NCBI RefSeq assembly: GCF_000378385.1
Contig: NZ_KB899679.1
Span: forward strand, 17,616-81,615
Reading direction: 5' to 3'
DNA length: 64,000 nucleotides
DNA from: Paenibacillus daejeonensis DSM 15491
GTDB taxonomy: Bacteria > Bacillota > Bacilli > Paenibacillales > Paenibacillaceae
The number at the start of each line of letters is the position of its first letter. Position 1 is the first letter of the stretch. The notes beneath the pieces were generated by a model. The model searched no databases. It saw only the letters and a list, made by a program, of their open reading frames with translations, and had not been told where the DNA came from. The position numbers were made by a program, and so were the translations under genes. Positions 16,800-25,849 of this stretch are shown here, in pieces.

Positions 16800-16900
16800 C
16801 TCTATTCTCAGAGGAGGGAGCCTGGGCTATAGTGAAGTGGCGGGAGGTCAGGTAATCTAACATAATTCCCGTTGAACTAACCTTTAGGAAAGGTGATCCC

Positions 16901-17857
16901 ATGGCTATGCAACAATCGGAATTACAGGCCCGCGCTCCGGCGTCGGTGCCCTATGGCAGATTCAGGCGTCGCTGGTCGAGAGGCAAGCTTCTGCTGGTGA
17001 TGTTTGTCCCCTGTCTCCTCTATTATGTATTGTTCAAGTACTACCCGATGTTCGGCATCGTCATTTCTTTCAAGAACTACAACCTGTACAAAGGCGTCTG
17101 GGAAAGCGATTGGGTCGGCTTCAAATATTATGCCATGTTTTTTCAAAACCCGGATTTCTGGTTGCTTTTCCGCAATACGTTTTTGCTCGGGCTGTACAAA
17201 CTGGTCTTTGGTTTCCCGGCTCCGATTCTGCTGGCGCTGATGCTCCATGAAGTGCGAAACCGGCTGTTCAAACGATTCGTCCAGACAGCCACCTATATGC
17301 CTCATTTTATCTCCAACGTCATCGTTGCCAGTATGGTCGTCATGTTCCTGTCGCCTACCGGCGGCCTCATTAATCAACTGATGAATTCGCTTGGGCTGGA
17401 GACGGTCCATTTCCTGACCCGCCCAGAATGGTTCCGAACGATCTACGTGCTCTCGGAGATCTGGCAGCATCTCGGCTGGGAGACAATCATCTACCTGGCG
17501 GCGCTCTCGGCCATCGATCCTTCGCTCTATGAAGCGGCTGAGATGGATGGTGCCGGGAGATTGCGGAAGGTGTGGAGCGTGACGCTGCCGGGCATCACAT
17601 CGGCGATCGTCATCCTGCTGCTGCTCAATGTCGGCAAAGTCCTGGAGATCGGCTTCGAAAAGGTCTATCTGCTGGCCAATCCGACGACATATGAGACGGC
17701 GGACATCTTCAGCACTTATGTGTACCGGGTCGGCATGACGAACGGCAATTTCAGCTATGCGGCGGCTATCGATATGTTTACCGGCGTTGTCAGCCTGGTC
17801 TTCATCGTCATGGCCAACTCTATCAGCCGCAAGGTCAGCGATAACAGTTTATGGTGA
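16901..17857 (+). CDS. ABC sugar transporter permease, LplB family
   Basis: 318 residues, six predicted membrane spans, one of two inner-membrane channel subunits of a CUT1-type importer for oligosaccharides. The cytoplasmic EAA loop is at about 211-230 (EAAEMDGAGRLRKVWSVTLPG). The N-terminus has a short charged cytoplasmic tail, typical of the LplB/YtcP group in paenibacilli. AGGAAAGGTGATCCC precedes the ATG. It is first in an operon with a second permease, a binding lipoprotein and a LamG protein; no ATPase gene is present, so a shared MsmX-type ATPase encoded elsewhere is presumed. Confidence 0.92.
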   Translation: MAMQQSELQARAPASVPYGRFRRRWSRGKLLLVMFVPCLLYYVLFKYYPMFGIVISFKNYNLYKGVWESDWVGFKYYAMFFQNPDFWLLFRNTFLLGLYKLVFGFPAPILLALMLHEVRNRLFKRFVQTATYMPHFISNVIVASMVVMFLSPTGGLINQLMNSLGLETVHFLTRPEWFRTIYVLSEIWQHLGWETIIYLAALSAIDPSLYEAAEMDGAGRLRKVWSVTLPGITSAIVILLLLNVGKVLEIGFEKVYLLANPTTYETADIFSTYVYRVGMTNGNFSYAAAIDMFTGVVSLVFIVMANSISRKVSDNSLW

Positions 17858-17873
17858 GGAGGCGTTCCGTCAT

Positions 17874-18743
17874 ATGAAAGTCGAGAAATGGTCGCTCCCG
17901 TCGATCCTGATCACAATCGTGCTCATCTTGCTCGTCCTCGTCATGGTCTATCCGTTTCTGTACATGATCTCGGTTTCGCTCAGCGACAGCATCTATGTCA
18001 TGCGCGGCGAGGTCACCTGGTTTCCCAAAGGGCTGGACTTCAGCACTTATCAGCTTGTTCTGAACGATGCACGCATCTCCCAGTCATATCTCAACACCAT
18101 CATCTACGTAAGTCTGGGGACTCTGATCTCGCTCGTCGTTACCGCATTTGGCGCCTATTCGCTGGCACGCAGGGATATGCTCTTCCATCGGGGCTTCACC
18201 CTGCTAATCATCTTCACAATGTTTTTCCAGGGCGGGATGATCCCCACCTTCCTGGCAGTGAAATCGATGGGCATCATGGACAGCGTATGGGCGATGGTGC
18301 TGCCCGGCGCGGTCAGCACCTGGAATCTGCTGGTCATGCGCACCTTTTTCGCGAACTTCCCGACCGAGCTGGAGGAGGCCGGACGGATGGACGGACTGAG
18401 TGATTTTGGCATCTTCACGCGCATCGTTGCCCCGTTGTCACAGGCTGTTTTTGCTACAATTGGTCTCTTCTACGCCGTGGCGATGTGGAACAATTTCATG
18501 TTCCCGCTCTTGTATCTGCGCGATCCAGAGCTATTCCCGCTGCAGGTGGTGCTGCGCAACATCGTCCTGGCAGGATCCAATGCAGGCAGTGAGTCGATGG
18601 GCGTAGGCAGCGATGCGATGGTTGTGGAGGAGTCGCTCAAGTATGCCACGATCATGGTGTCGACCATTCCGATTCTGCTCCTGTATCCGATGCTGCAGAA
18701 GTATTTTGTAAAAGGCGTTATGATTGGCGCGGTAAAAGGATAG
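17874..18743 (+). CDS. ABC sugar transporter permease, YtcP/LplC family
   Basis: 289 residues with six membrane spans. ATG at 17874 (MKVEKWSLPS) is chosen over an upstream in-frame start because GAGGAGGCG sits just before it and the resulting N-terminus runs directly into the first membrane helix. EAA-type loop at about 167-186 (EEAGRMDGLSDFGIFTRIVAPL). Conserved FQGGMIPTFLAVKSMG and the C-terminal YPMLQKYFVKGVMIGAVKG are hallmarks of this subfamily. Partner of the preceding permease, 16 bases downstream of it. Confidence 0.93.
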   Translation: MKVEKWSLPSILITIVLILLVLVMVYPFLYMISVSLSDSIYVMRGEVTWFPKGLDFSTYQLVLNDARISQSYLNTIIYVSLGTLISLVVTAFGAYSLARRDMLFHRGFTLLIIFTMFFQGGMIPTFLAVKSMGIMDSVWAMVLPGAVSTWNLLVMRTFFANFPTELEEAGRMDGLSDFGIFTRIVAPLSQAVFATIGLFYAVAMWNNFMFPLLYLRDPELFPLQVVLRNIVLAGSNAGSESMGVGSDAMVVEESLKYATIMVSTIPILLLYPMLQKYFVKGVMIGAVKG

Positions 18744-18809
18744 AGGGCGAGACCTATAAGGATTTATGCCAATAAAAATATACAGTTATAGAAGAGAGGG
18801 ATGGTTATC

Positions 18810-20366
18810 ATGAGGAACAAAATGATCTTGTGGCTCGTCCTGACGATGCTCGTCGCTGTGGTATCCGCTTGTTCTGGAGGAGGCAACAACACGCCTGAGG
18901 AGCCGGGAGCACCTGGCAAGGAGGGCGGCAACTCGCAGGAGCATAGGCCTCCGTCGCTGGAGGGCAGTACGTTCACGATGCTCGTCGAGTCCAACCCAAG
19001 CTGGCCGTACGACAAGGAATGGCCAGTCTGGAAGTGGCTTAATGAAGCGACTGGCGCTTCTTTAAACATCACCGTACCCTCGGGCAAACTCGATGAGACC
19101 GTGCAGCTCAATGTCGCGGCTGGCTCCCTGACTGACATCACGATGATGCTCAGTCTGAGCGACGCCAACAAGTTCGGCCAACAGGGCGCTTTCGTCAATA
19201 TTCTTGACTATACCGACCAGATGCCTAACTTCACCCAATGGATGGAGCAATATCCGGACATCGTGCGCTCCAATCTGGCGCCGGACGGCAACTTATATAT
19301 GCTGCCCAACGAAGGCTTTGGCGAGACGAATCGGATGAGCTGGCTGTACCGCGAAGATGTGTTTGCGGCCGAAGGACTGGAGGTACCGGCAACATACGAC
19401 GAGTTGTATGAAGTGCTCAAACAGTTGAAACAGCGGTATCCCGACAGCTACCCGCTGAGCTTCCGGATGGGCAAGACGCTCAACTCTCAGCTGACTCGCA
19501 TTATGGGTCCGAACTTCGGTACTAGCGATATGTATTATTACGATGAAGGCACCGGCGAAGTCGGCTACGGTCCGACCGAGGACGGTTACCGTACAATGGT
19601 GGAATATCTGCACAAATTTACGGCCGAAGGGCTGATCCCGCCCAATTGGCTGACGGTGGACACGAAGCAGTGGCAGGATATGATCTCTGCCAACAAATCG
19701 TTCGTGACGTTCGATTATATGGGCCGGATCGACTTCTTCAACATCCCGCTGCGCGCTGATAACCCAGACTTCAACCTGGCGTTCATGCCGCCGCCCGCAG
19801 GACCCGGCGGGGAGCAGAAGAACCCGTTTACTGCCTTCCTGCAGTCCGGCATGGCGGTCTCATCACAATCGAACCAGATCGACAAAGTCGTCCAGTACCT
19901 CGACTATTTTTATACAGAGGAAGGACGAACGCTGGCGAGCTGGGGCAAGGAAGGCGAAACCTACATTACAGAAAACGGCGAGAAGAAGATGACGGGCGAC
20001 TTTACCGATCTGACCGAATTCCGCAAAAAGACGGGTCTGGCCACCCACGGCACCTACACTTGGATCGACTATAACGCCCACCTGGCGCTGTCCTCCAACG
20101 AGATGAAAGCAGCTTACGAGCAGGCCGGACAGTATGACGGACCGTTCCGTCCGATCCCGTCCTTCACTGAGGAGGAGCAGGATGTTCTGTCTACAGTAGG
20201 CGAGGCTGTCGACAAGCACCGTGAAGAGAGCATCTCCAAATTCATCATGGGCAGCCGTCCATTGTCCGAGTGGGACAGCTATGTTACCGAAGCGGGCGAC
20301 CTGGGGCTGGAGCAGATCAAGGATATCTATAGAGCCGCTTATGAACGCATGGCCGGGGCGCAGTAG
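18810..20366 (+). CDS. Extracellular sugar-binding lipoprotein of the ABC importer
   Basis: Family 1-type solute-binding protein anchored by a lipobox, VVSAC, with the Cys at residue 21 of the chosen form, followed by a Gly/Asn/Pro-rich linker. ATG at 18810 is preferred (GAGAGGG at proper distance); a start at 18801 would add three residues. The body shows the LplA-like pattern (KWLNEATGASLNITVPSG; DEGTGEVGYGPTEDGYRTMVEYLHKFTAEGLIPPNW). It delivers an oligosaccharide of unknown type to the two permeases. Confidence 0.92.
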   Translation: MRNKMILWLVLTMLVAVVSACSGGGNNTPEEPGAPGKEGGNSQEHRPPSLEGSTFTMLVESNPSWPYDKEWPVWKWLNEATGASLNITVPSGKLDETVQLNVAAGSLTDITMMLSLSDANKFGQQGAFVNILDYTDQMPNFTQWMEQYPDIVRSNLAPDGNLYMLPNEGFGETNRMSWLYREDVFAAEGLEVPATYDELYEVLKQLKQRYPDSYPLSFRMGKTLNSQLTRIMGPNFGTSDMYYYDEGTGEVGYGPTEDGYRTMVEYLHKFTAEGLIPPNWLTVDTKQWQDMISANKSFVTFDYMGRIDFFNIPLRADNPDFNLAFMPPPAGPGGEQKNPFTAFLQSGMAVSSQSNQIDKVVQYLDYFYTEEGRTLASWGKEGETYITENGEKKMTGDFTDLTEFRKKTGLATHGTYTWIDYNAHLALSSNEMKAAYEQAGQYDGPFRPIPSFTEEEQDVLSTVGEAVDKHREESISKFIMGSRPLSEWDSYVTEAGDLGLEQIKDIYRAAYERMAGAQ

Positions 20367-20461
20367 CACGCCATCTCGCTCTGTGTAGAGACTGGCAAAC
20401 TCGCTTCACCACGCTTCCAGCTTCTCCGTTTAACGAAACGATAGATAAGGAGAGATGACGA

Positions 20462-21307
20462 ATGCGATTGGTCATGAGAATCAAAGGACGCAAGCTTTGG
20501 ACGGTAAGTTTCATTGCGGCACTGTGCCTGGGGCTAGTCTCGGGAACAGCAGGATCTCTGCCTGCGGTGCTTGCTGCCTCCGCCTATGATGATGCCGTCT
20601 TGGCCGATAATCCGGTCGGTTACTGGAAGCTGGGGCCAGGAGGCGGCGACGACCAGAGCGGCAGCGGCATGAACGGCAGCTTTAACGGCAGCCCGGGCGG
20701 AAAAACAATGCCTAACGGTGATGCTGCCACAGTGTTCAACGGTTCTAGCCAATACTTTACGATTCCAGATCACAACCTGCTGGAGGTGACTAGGTCCGGC
20801 ATCCTGACAATCGAGGCGTGGATGCGGCCGGATACGCTGCAATTTGATCATGCCGAGGGCAGCGGATATGTCCATTGGATGGGTAAAGGGACCGCCGGTC
20901 AGCACTCCTGGGTGGCGAGGATGTACAACTACACGAACAACGAGAACAGGCCGAACCGGATTAGCGGCTATGCGTTCAATCTGAGCGGCGGACTCGGCGC
21001 CGGATCGTACGTGCAGGATGCGGTCACAGTCGGCGAGTGGATCCATTACACGCTGGTCATCAACACGGTGAACACAAGCCCCACTTACCCGACAGGTTAT
21101 ACCAAGCTGTATAAAAATGGCGTGTTGCGGGACCAGGACAGCCTGATCGGGTACAGTATTGTTCCCGGCAACGGCACGGCGCCGATGCGGGTAGGAACGC
21201 GGGATTTGAATTCATTTTTCAAAGGAGCGATCGGCAAGATTGCCGTCTACGATTATGAGCTAACCGCTGCCCAGTTGACCAGTCATTACGCTGCGATGGA
21301 CGGGTAG
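20462..21307 (+). CDS. Secreted LamG/concanavalin A-like domain protein
   Basis: 281 residues: signal peptide with a hydrophobic core and a likely AxA-type cut near AVLAASA (about residue 40), then one LamG-type jelly-roll domain (about 45-280: YWKLG...DQSG...GSFNG, SQYFTIPDHNLLEVTRSGILTIEAWMRP, FFKGAIGKIAVYDYELTAAQLTSHY). Such domains usually bind carbohydrate. No catalytic module is attached. AAGGAGAGATGACGA precedes the ATG. As last gene of the sugar importer operon, it may help bind the polymer or oligomer being imported. The ligand is unknown. Confidence 0.85.
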   Translation: MRLVMRIKGRKLWTVSFIAALCLGLVSGTAGSLPAVLAASAYDDAVLADNPVGYWKLGPGGGDDQSGSGMNGSFNGSPGGKTMPNGDAATVFNGSSQYFTIPDHNLLEVTRSGILTIEAWMRPDTLQFDHAEGSGYVHWMGKGTAGQHSWVARMYNYTNNENRPNRISGYAFNLSGGLGAGSYVQDAVTVGEWIHYTLVINTVNTSPTYPTGYTKLYKNGVLRDQDSLIGYSIVPGNGTAPMRVGTRDLNSFFKGAIGKIAVYDYELTAAQLTSHYAAMDG

Positions 21308-21350
21308 GAGCGGCAGGATCGATTAGTATATTGAACACATAGTTCGCCGC

Positions 21351-21386
21351 GAAGGCCCGACTCTTTCATGAGTCGGGCCTTCTTGC
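21351..21386 (+). terminator. Intrinsic terminator of the sugar ABC operon
   Basis: A perfect 13-bp stem (21351-21363 with 21370-21382, GAAGGCCCGACTC / GAGTCGGGCCTTC) is followed by a short T-rich tail. The rest of the 387-base gap to urtA is AT-rich and contains the urt promoter. Confidence 0.9.
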
Positions 21387-21573
21387 CATGCTGTGAGGAT
21401 GCTTTCCCGGGGATCGGAAGATAGCATGTCACATTCTCTACGTAAATACTTTACCTAATGTGTGAGTTTTGTTGTTGAATCATCCAAAATTTGATCTTAA
21501 AAATCAATATAATGACCTAAAACTTCATTAATAGTCAATTTCAATTCATAATATAGTTTTGGAAAAATATATA

Positions 21574-21613
21574 TGTAAATTATGTTGACATGATTCAAAG
21601 TGCGAACTATAAT
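21574..21613 (+). promoter_or_regulatory. urt operon promoter with an overlapping GlnR/TnrA-type site
   Basis: TTGACA (21585-21590), 17-base spacer, TATAAT (21608-21613): a perfect sigma-A promoter. Overlapping the -35 box, TGTAAATTATGTTGACA (21574-21590) matches the GlnR/TnrA box TGTNA-N7-TNACA exactly. This links urea uptake to nitrogen status. The overlap with the -35 box points to repression when nitrogen is plentiful, but activation by a TnrA-like form cannot be excluded. Confidence 0.8.
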
Positions 21614-21694
21614 AAAAATCACGAACGATACATACAAAACAAATCAGGTTCGTTCGGATATAGGCGAACATTTTAAAAATTGGGGAGTGGGAGA

Positions 21695-22978
21695 ATGAAG
21701 CGGAAAATCGTAAAGAATCTGGCGTTTTTGACAGTGGCATTGAGTGTAGTTCTGGCAGGTTGCGGTGCGAACAACACAACGAGCGGGGATCCGGCACCGG
21801 CGCCGTCCAACACGGGAACGAACACGACGACGGGCTCTGGAGGCGCAACGGATGGCGATGAAATCAAGGTCGGTATTCTTCATTCTCTGAGTGGTACGAT
21901 GGCGATCAGTGAGGTGTCCGTTAAAGATGCAGAGATGATGGCCATTGAAGAGATCAATGCCAACGGTGGTGTGCTCGGCAAGCAGCTCGTGCCGGTGGTC
22001 GAGGATGGCGCATCCGATTGGCCAACCTTTGCAGAGAAAGCTCGCAAGCTGATCTCCGAGGACCAGGTAGCGACAGTGTTCGGCGGTTGGACCTCATCAA
22101 GCCGTAAAGCCATGCTGCCCGTATTCGAAGAGCTGAATGGACTGCTGTGGTACCCGGTTCAATATGAAGGCCTGGAATCCTCCCCTAATATTTTCTATAC
22201 AGGTGCAACAACGAATCAGCAAATCGTACCGGCTGTGAGCTGGCTGCTCGAGAACCGCGGCACGAAGTTCTTCCTGCTCGGCTCGGACTATGTCTTCCCG
22301 CAGACGGCCAATAAAATCATCAAGGAGCAGCTGAATGCAGAAGGCGGCGAGCTGGTAGGCGAAGAGTACACACCACTGGGCCATACCGATTACAGCACGC
22401 TGATCGCCAAGATCCAGCAGGCGAAGCCGGAAGTCATCTTCAATACGCTCAACGGTGACAGTAACGTAGCCTTCTTCAAGCAGTTGAAGGATGCAGGGAT
22501 CAGTGCAGATGATATCACGGTGCTGTCCGTATCGGTAGCCGAAGAAGAAATCCGCGGTATCGGGGTGGATGTGCTCGAGGGTCATCTGGCAGCCTGGAAC
22601 TACTATCAGACGACCGATACACCGGAGAACAAAACGTTCGTGGAGAACTACAAAGCGGCTTACGGCGATGACCGCGTGACTGCTGACCCGATCGAAGCTG
22701 GCTACGACGCGGTATACCTGTGGGCAGCCGCTGTCGAGAAGGCAGGCACCACCGACGTCGATGCGGTCAAGGAAGCAGCCAAAGGCCTCGAGTGGGATGC
22801 GCCAGGCGGCAAGATTACAATCGACGGTGACAATCAGCACATCTACAAAACTGTACGAATCGGTGAAGTGCAATCGGATGGGCAATTCCAAGAGCTCTGG
22901 AACTCCGGAGAGCCTGTCAAGCCAGACCCGTATCTGGAAACCTATGAATGGGCATCCAGCCTGAGCTCTTCCAAATAA
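21695..22978 (+). CDS. urtA: Urea ABC transporter substrate-binding lipoprotein UrtA
   Basis: 427-residue lipoprotein (lipobox VLAGC) with a Leu/Ile/Val-type periplasmic-binding fold of the urea/short-amide group: [85 protein letters not shown]. The last phrase is characteristic of UrtA. ATG at 21695 follows GGGAGTGGGAGA. It is first gene of urtABCDE. No urease gene is in the window, so the fate of the urea is not shown here. Confidence 0.95.
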   Translation: MKRKIVKNLAFLTVALSVVLAGCGANNTTSGDPAPAPSNTGTNTTTGSGGATDGDEIKVGILHSLSGTMAISEVSVKDAEMMAIEEINANGGVLGKQLVPVVEDGASDWPTFAEKARKLISEDQVATVFGGWTSSSRKAMLPVFEELNGLLWYPVQYEGLESSPNIFYTGATTNQQIVPAVSWLLENRGTKFFLLGSDYVFPQTANKIIKEQLNAEGGELVGEEYTPLGHTDYSTLIAKIQQAKPEVIFNTLNGDSNVAFFKQLKDAGISADDITVLSVSVAEEEIRGIGVDVLEGHLAAWNYYQTTDTPENKTFVENYKAAYGDDRVTADPIEAGYDAVYLWAAAVEKAGTTDVDAVKEAAKGLEWDAPGGKITIDGDNQHIYKTVRIGEVQSDGQFQELWNSGEPVKPDPYLETYEWASSLSSSK

Positions 22979-23011
22979 CATAGACGACGCAAACGATACA
23001 GATCAGTTCAG

Positions 23012-23050
23012 GGGAAGTATTCGGCGCTCATTATCGAATGCTTCCCTTCT
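23012..23050 (+). terminator. Leaky terminator or stabilising hairpin between urtA and urtB
   Basis: GGGAAGTATTCG (23012-23023) pairs with CGAATGCTTCCC (23035-23046, with one mismatch) and is followed by only a short T-rich tail. A weak terminator at this place would let the binding protein be made in excess over the membrane parts, as is common in ABC operons. Confidence 0.55.
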
Positions 23051-23083
23051 TGCATCGTAAGTGACCGCGTGAGAGGTGAAATG

Positions 23084-23989
23084 ATGGAGATCACGATTAT
23101 TCAATTGTTTAACGGGCTGAGCATGGGCTCGATCCTGCTGCTGATTGCGCTGGGCTTGGCGGTTACTTTCGGACTGATGAATGTTATCAATATGGCGCAT
23201 GGCGAGCTCATCATGATTGGGGCGTACGCTACGTACATCACGCAGAACCTGTTCAATGACTATTTGCCGGCCTCTCTGTTCAATTGGTATTTTGTCCTGT
23301 CGATCCCTGTGAGCTTCATGGTCGCGTTCCTTATCGGCTGGCTGCTGGAAGTGAGCCTCATCCGCTTCCTGTACGGACGTCCGCTCGATAGCTTGCTGGC
23401 CACTTGGGGAATCGCACTTATGCTGCAGCAGTTGGCTCGGACGATCTTCGGTGCACCGAATGTGGCGGTGAAAAGTCCCACTTGGCTCGATGGCGGATTT
23501 CGCCTGATGGACGGTGTCGTACTCCCATACAAGCGGCTGTTCATCATCTTGCTGGTCATTGTGACTCTGGTAGCGATGTTCCTCTACATTTATCGTAGTC
23601 ATGCCGGACGCCGGATGCGTGCCGTCATGCAGAACCGGGACATGGCCGCTTGTCTGGGCATCTCGACCCGCCGCGTGGACTCGATGACGTTCGCCATTGG
23701 ATCAGGGGTTGCAGGGATTGCTGGTTGTGCTCTTACCCTGATGGGACCTATTGGTCCGTCGCTCGGCACGTATTATATTGTGGATGCCTTTATGGTTGTC
23801 GTCCTTGGCGGTGTCGGCAAGCTGGTCGGTACGATCGTCGGAGCTGTCGGCATTGGCGTCACGGGTACGATGTTTGAATATTGGACCAACGCTTCACTCG
23901 GCAAAGTGCTCGTCTTCCTCTGTATTGTTGCGTTCCTGCAGTGGAAGCCCAAAGGGCTTGTTGCCATGAAGACCCGATCGCTCGATTAA
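23084..23989 (+). CDS. urtB: Urea ABC transporter permease UrtB
   Basis: Branched-chain amino-acid-type (LivH-like) inner-membrane permease with about eight spans: LFNGLSMGSILLLIALGLAVTFGLMNVINMAHGELIMIGAYATY at the N-terminus and MGPIGPSLGTYYIVDAFMVVVLGGVGKLVGT near the end. About 301 residues from ATG at 23084, chosen for spacing from GAGAGGTG; an ATG one codon upstream is equally possible. It pairs with UrtC to form the urea channel. Confidence 0.94.
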   Translation: MEITIIQLFNGLSMGSILLLIALGLAVTFGLMNVINMAHGELIMIGAYATYITQNLFNDYLPASLFNWYFVLSIPVSFMVAFLIGWLLEVSLIRFLYGRPLDSLLATWGIALMLQQLARTIFGAPNVAVKSPTWLDGGFRLMDGVVLPYKRLFIILLVIVTLVAMFLYIYRSHAGRRMRAVMQNRDMAACLGISTRRVDSMTFAIGSGVAGIAGCALTLMGPIGPSLGTYYIVDAFMVVVLGGVGKLVGTIVGAVGIGVTGTMFEYWTNASLGKVLVFLCIVAFLQWKPKGLVAMKTRSLD

Positions 23990-24015
23990 TTCCGCTACCC
24001 AGGAGGTGAATCCAC

Positions 24016-25098
24016 ATGCAATTGCGCACACTCACGCCCCAAAAAATATATATCTTGATTGGCTATGCTGTCGCTGCCACCGCGCTGTTCTGCGCACCGA
24101 TGGTGCTGAGCGACTTCCGTCTCAACCTGCTGGCCAAATTTCTTGCCTTCGCCATCGTAGCCCTGGGACTGGATTTGATCTGGGGGTACACCGGCATCCT
24201 CAGTCTGGGCCATGGCGTCTTCTTCGGTCTCGGTGCCTATGCCATGGGCATGTATCTGAAGCTGGAGGCGAGCGGCGGCAGGCTGCCGGATTTCATGGAT
24301 TGGAGCGGCCTATCTGCACTGCCATGGTTCTGGAAGCCATTTGAGAGCTTTCCCTTTGCCATCGCCATGGGAATACTCATTCCGGCGCTGCTGGCACTGA
24401 TTCTTGGCTTCTTCACCTTCCGCAACCGGATCCGCGGCGTGTATTTTACCATTCTGACGCAAGCGCTCGTCATTATTACGGTGACTTTGTTTATTGGGCA
24501 ACAGAAATTCACGGGCGGCACCAACGGCCTGACCGGCTTCACGACAGTTCTCGGGCATTCCATCGGCTCGCCAGATACGAAGCGCATGCTCTATTGGGTT
24601 ACAGCGATTGTGTTGATTGCGGCCTTCGTCCTCTGCCGGTTCCTCGTGAAGAGCCGCTTCGGCAAGGTGTTGCGGGCCATTCGCGATGGTGAGAACCGGG
24701 CCCGGTTCATTGGTTACAACCCGGCGGTCTATCAGATGATTGCCTTCGCGATCTCCGCTGGTCTGGCTGGTGTGGCAGGTATGCTGTTCGTGCTCCATGT
24801 TGGCATTATTTCTCCTTCGACGATGGCCATCGTGCCCTCGATTGAAATGGTCTTATGGGTCGCCATCGGCGGCCGCGGTACGCTCATTGGTGCAGCGCTT
24901 GGGGCAGTATTGCTCAACTACGCCAAGAGCGCATTCAGTGAATCGTATCCCGATGCCTGGCTGTTCTTCCTAGGCGCATTGTTTGTTATTGTCGTCGTGT
25001 TCCTGCCGAAAGGCGCAGTAGGTCTGTTCCGTAAATGGAAGCTACCAAAGAGGAGGCGAACCGAACATGAGCAACAAGTCGGTCATTCTACAGTGTGA
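24016..25098 (+). CDS. urtC: Urea ABC transporter permease UrtC
   Basis: 360 residues, LivM-like permease: FLAFAIVALGLDLIWGYTGILSLGHGVFFGLGAYAMGMYL and TGGTNGLTGFTTVLG, then FAISAGLAGVAGMLFVLHVGIISPSTMAIVPSIEMVLWVAIGGRGTLIGA. AGGAGGTGAATCCAC precedes the ATG. The C-terminal hydrophilic tail (WKLPKRRRTEHEQQVGHSTV) overlaps the start of urtD by 32 bases. Confidence 0.94.
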   Translation: MQLRTLTPQKIYILIGYAVAATALFCAPMVLSDFRLNLLAKFLAFAIVALGLDLIWGYTGILSLGHGVFFGLGAYAMGMYLKLEASGGRLPDFMDWSGLSALPWFWKPFESFPFAIAMGILIPALLALILGFFTFRNRIRGVYFTILTQALVIITVTLFIGQQKFTGGTNGLTGFTTVLGHSIGSPDTKRMLYWVTAIVLIAAFVLCRFLVKSRFGKVLRAIRDGENRARFIGYNPAVYQMIAFAISAGLAGVAGMLFVLHVGIISPSTMAIVPSIEMVLWVAIGGRGTLIGAALGAVLLNYAKSAFSESYPDAWLFFLGALFVIVVVFLPKGAVGLFRKWKLPKRRRTEHEQQVGHSTV

Positions 25099-25849
25099 GG
25101 CTGTGACGGTGGAGTTTGATGGGTTCAAGGCGGTACAGGGGATGCATCTGGCACTGGAAAAAGGTGAACTCCGGTTTCTGATCGGTCCCAATGGAGCGGG
25201 GAAGACAACGATTCTGGATGTCATCTGTGGCAAGGTGAAGCCATCTTCAGGGAAGGTGCTGTTCTCCGGGGATGTCGACATTACCCGCAAGAAGGAGCAT
25301 CAGATCGCCGAGCTGGGCATCGGACGCAAGTTCCAGACACCATCCATCTTCCCTACGCTTACGGTGTTCGAAAACCTGGAGATCGCCATGAAGCAGAACC
25401 GCAGCGTGTTCTCGACACTATGGGCCAAGATGCGGACCGAGGATGAGGATCGCATTCACAACCAATTGGTGATGATTGGTCTGGAGGATAAGGCCCAGTG
25501 GCGGGCAGGCGGCCTCTCGCATGGCGAGAAGCAGTGGCTAGAGATCGGCATGATGCTGTTGCAGGAACCGGAGATTCTGCTGCTCGACGAGCCAGTAGCC
25601 GGCATGACAGACAAGGAAACCGACAAGACCGGCGAACTGCTCCACGAGATTGCCCGTCAGCAGTCGATCGTCGTCGTCGAGCATGACATGGAATTCGTAC
25701 GGAATTTCGCCAGCAAGGTGACGGTCATGCACGAGGGCAAGCTACTCAAGGAAGGCACCATGGACGAAGTGCAGGGCGATGATCGGGTGGCAGAAGTGTA
25801 TCTTGGCAAGAAGAGGCGGGATGTCGATGTTAGCCGTTCAACAGCTTGA
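25067..25849 (+). CDS. urtD: Urea ABC transporter ATP-binding protein UrtD
   Basis: 260-residue ABC ATPase of the LivG type: Walker A GPNGAGKT near residue 44, signature LSHGEKQWLEIG near residue 147, Walker B ILLLDEPVAG near residue 168, H-loop in VVEHDMEFV. The LSHGEKQWLEIGMML signature is typical for UrtD. GAGGAGGCGAACCGAAC inside urtC serves its ATG. Forms a heterodimer with UrtE on the cytoplasmic face. Confidence 0.95.
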   Translation: MSNKSVILQCEAVTVEFDGFKAVQGMHLALEKGELRFLIGPNGAGKTTILDVICGKVKPSSGKVLFSGDVDITRKKEHQIAELGIGRKFQTPSIFPTLTVFENLEIAMKQNRSVFSTLWAKMRTEDEDRIHNQLVMIGLEDKAQWRAGGLSHGEKQWLEIGMMLLQEPEILLLDEPVAGMTDKETDKTGELLHEIARQQSIVVVEHDMEFVRNFASKVTVMHEGKLLKEGTMDEVQGDDRVAEVYLGKKRRDVDVSRSTA

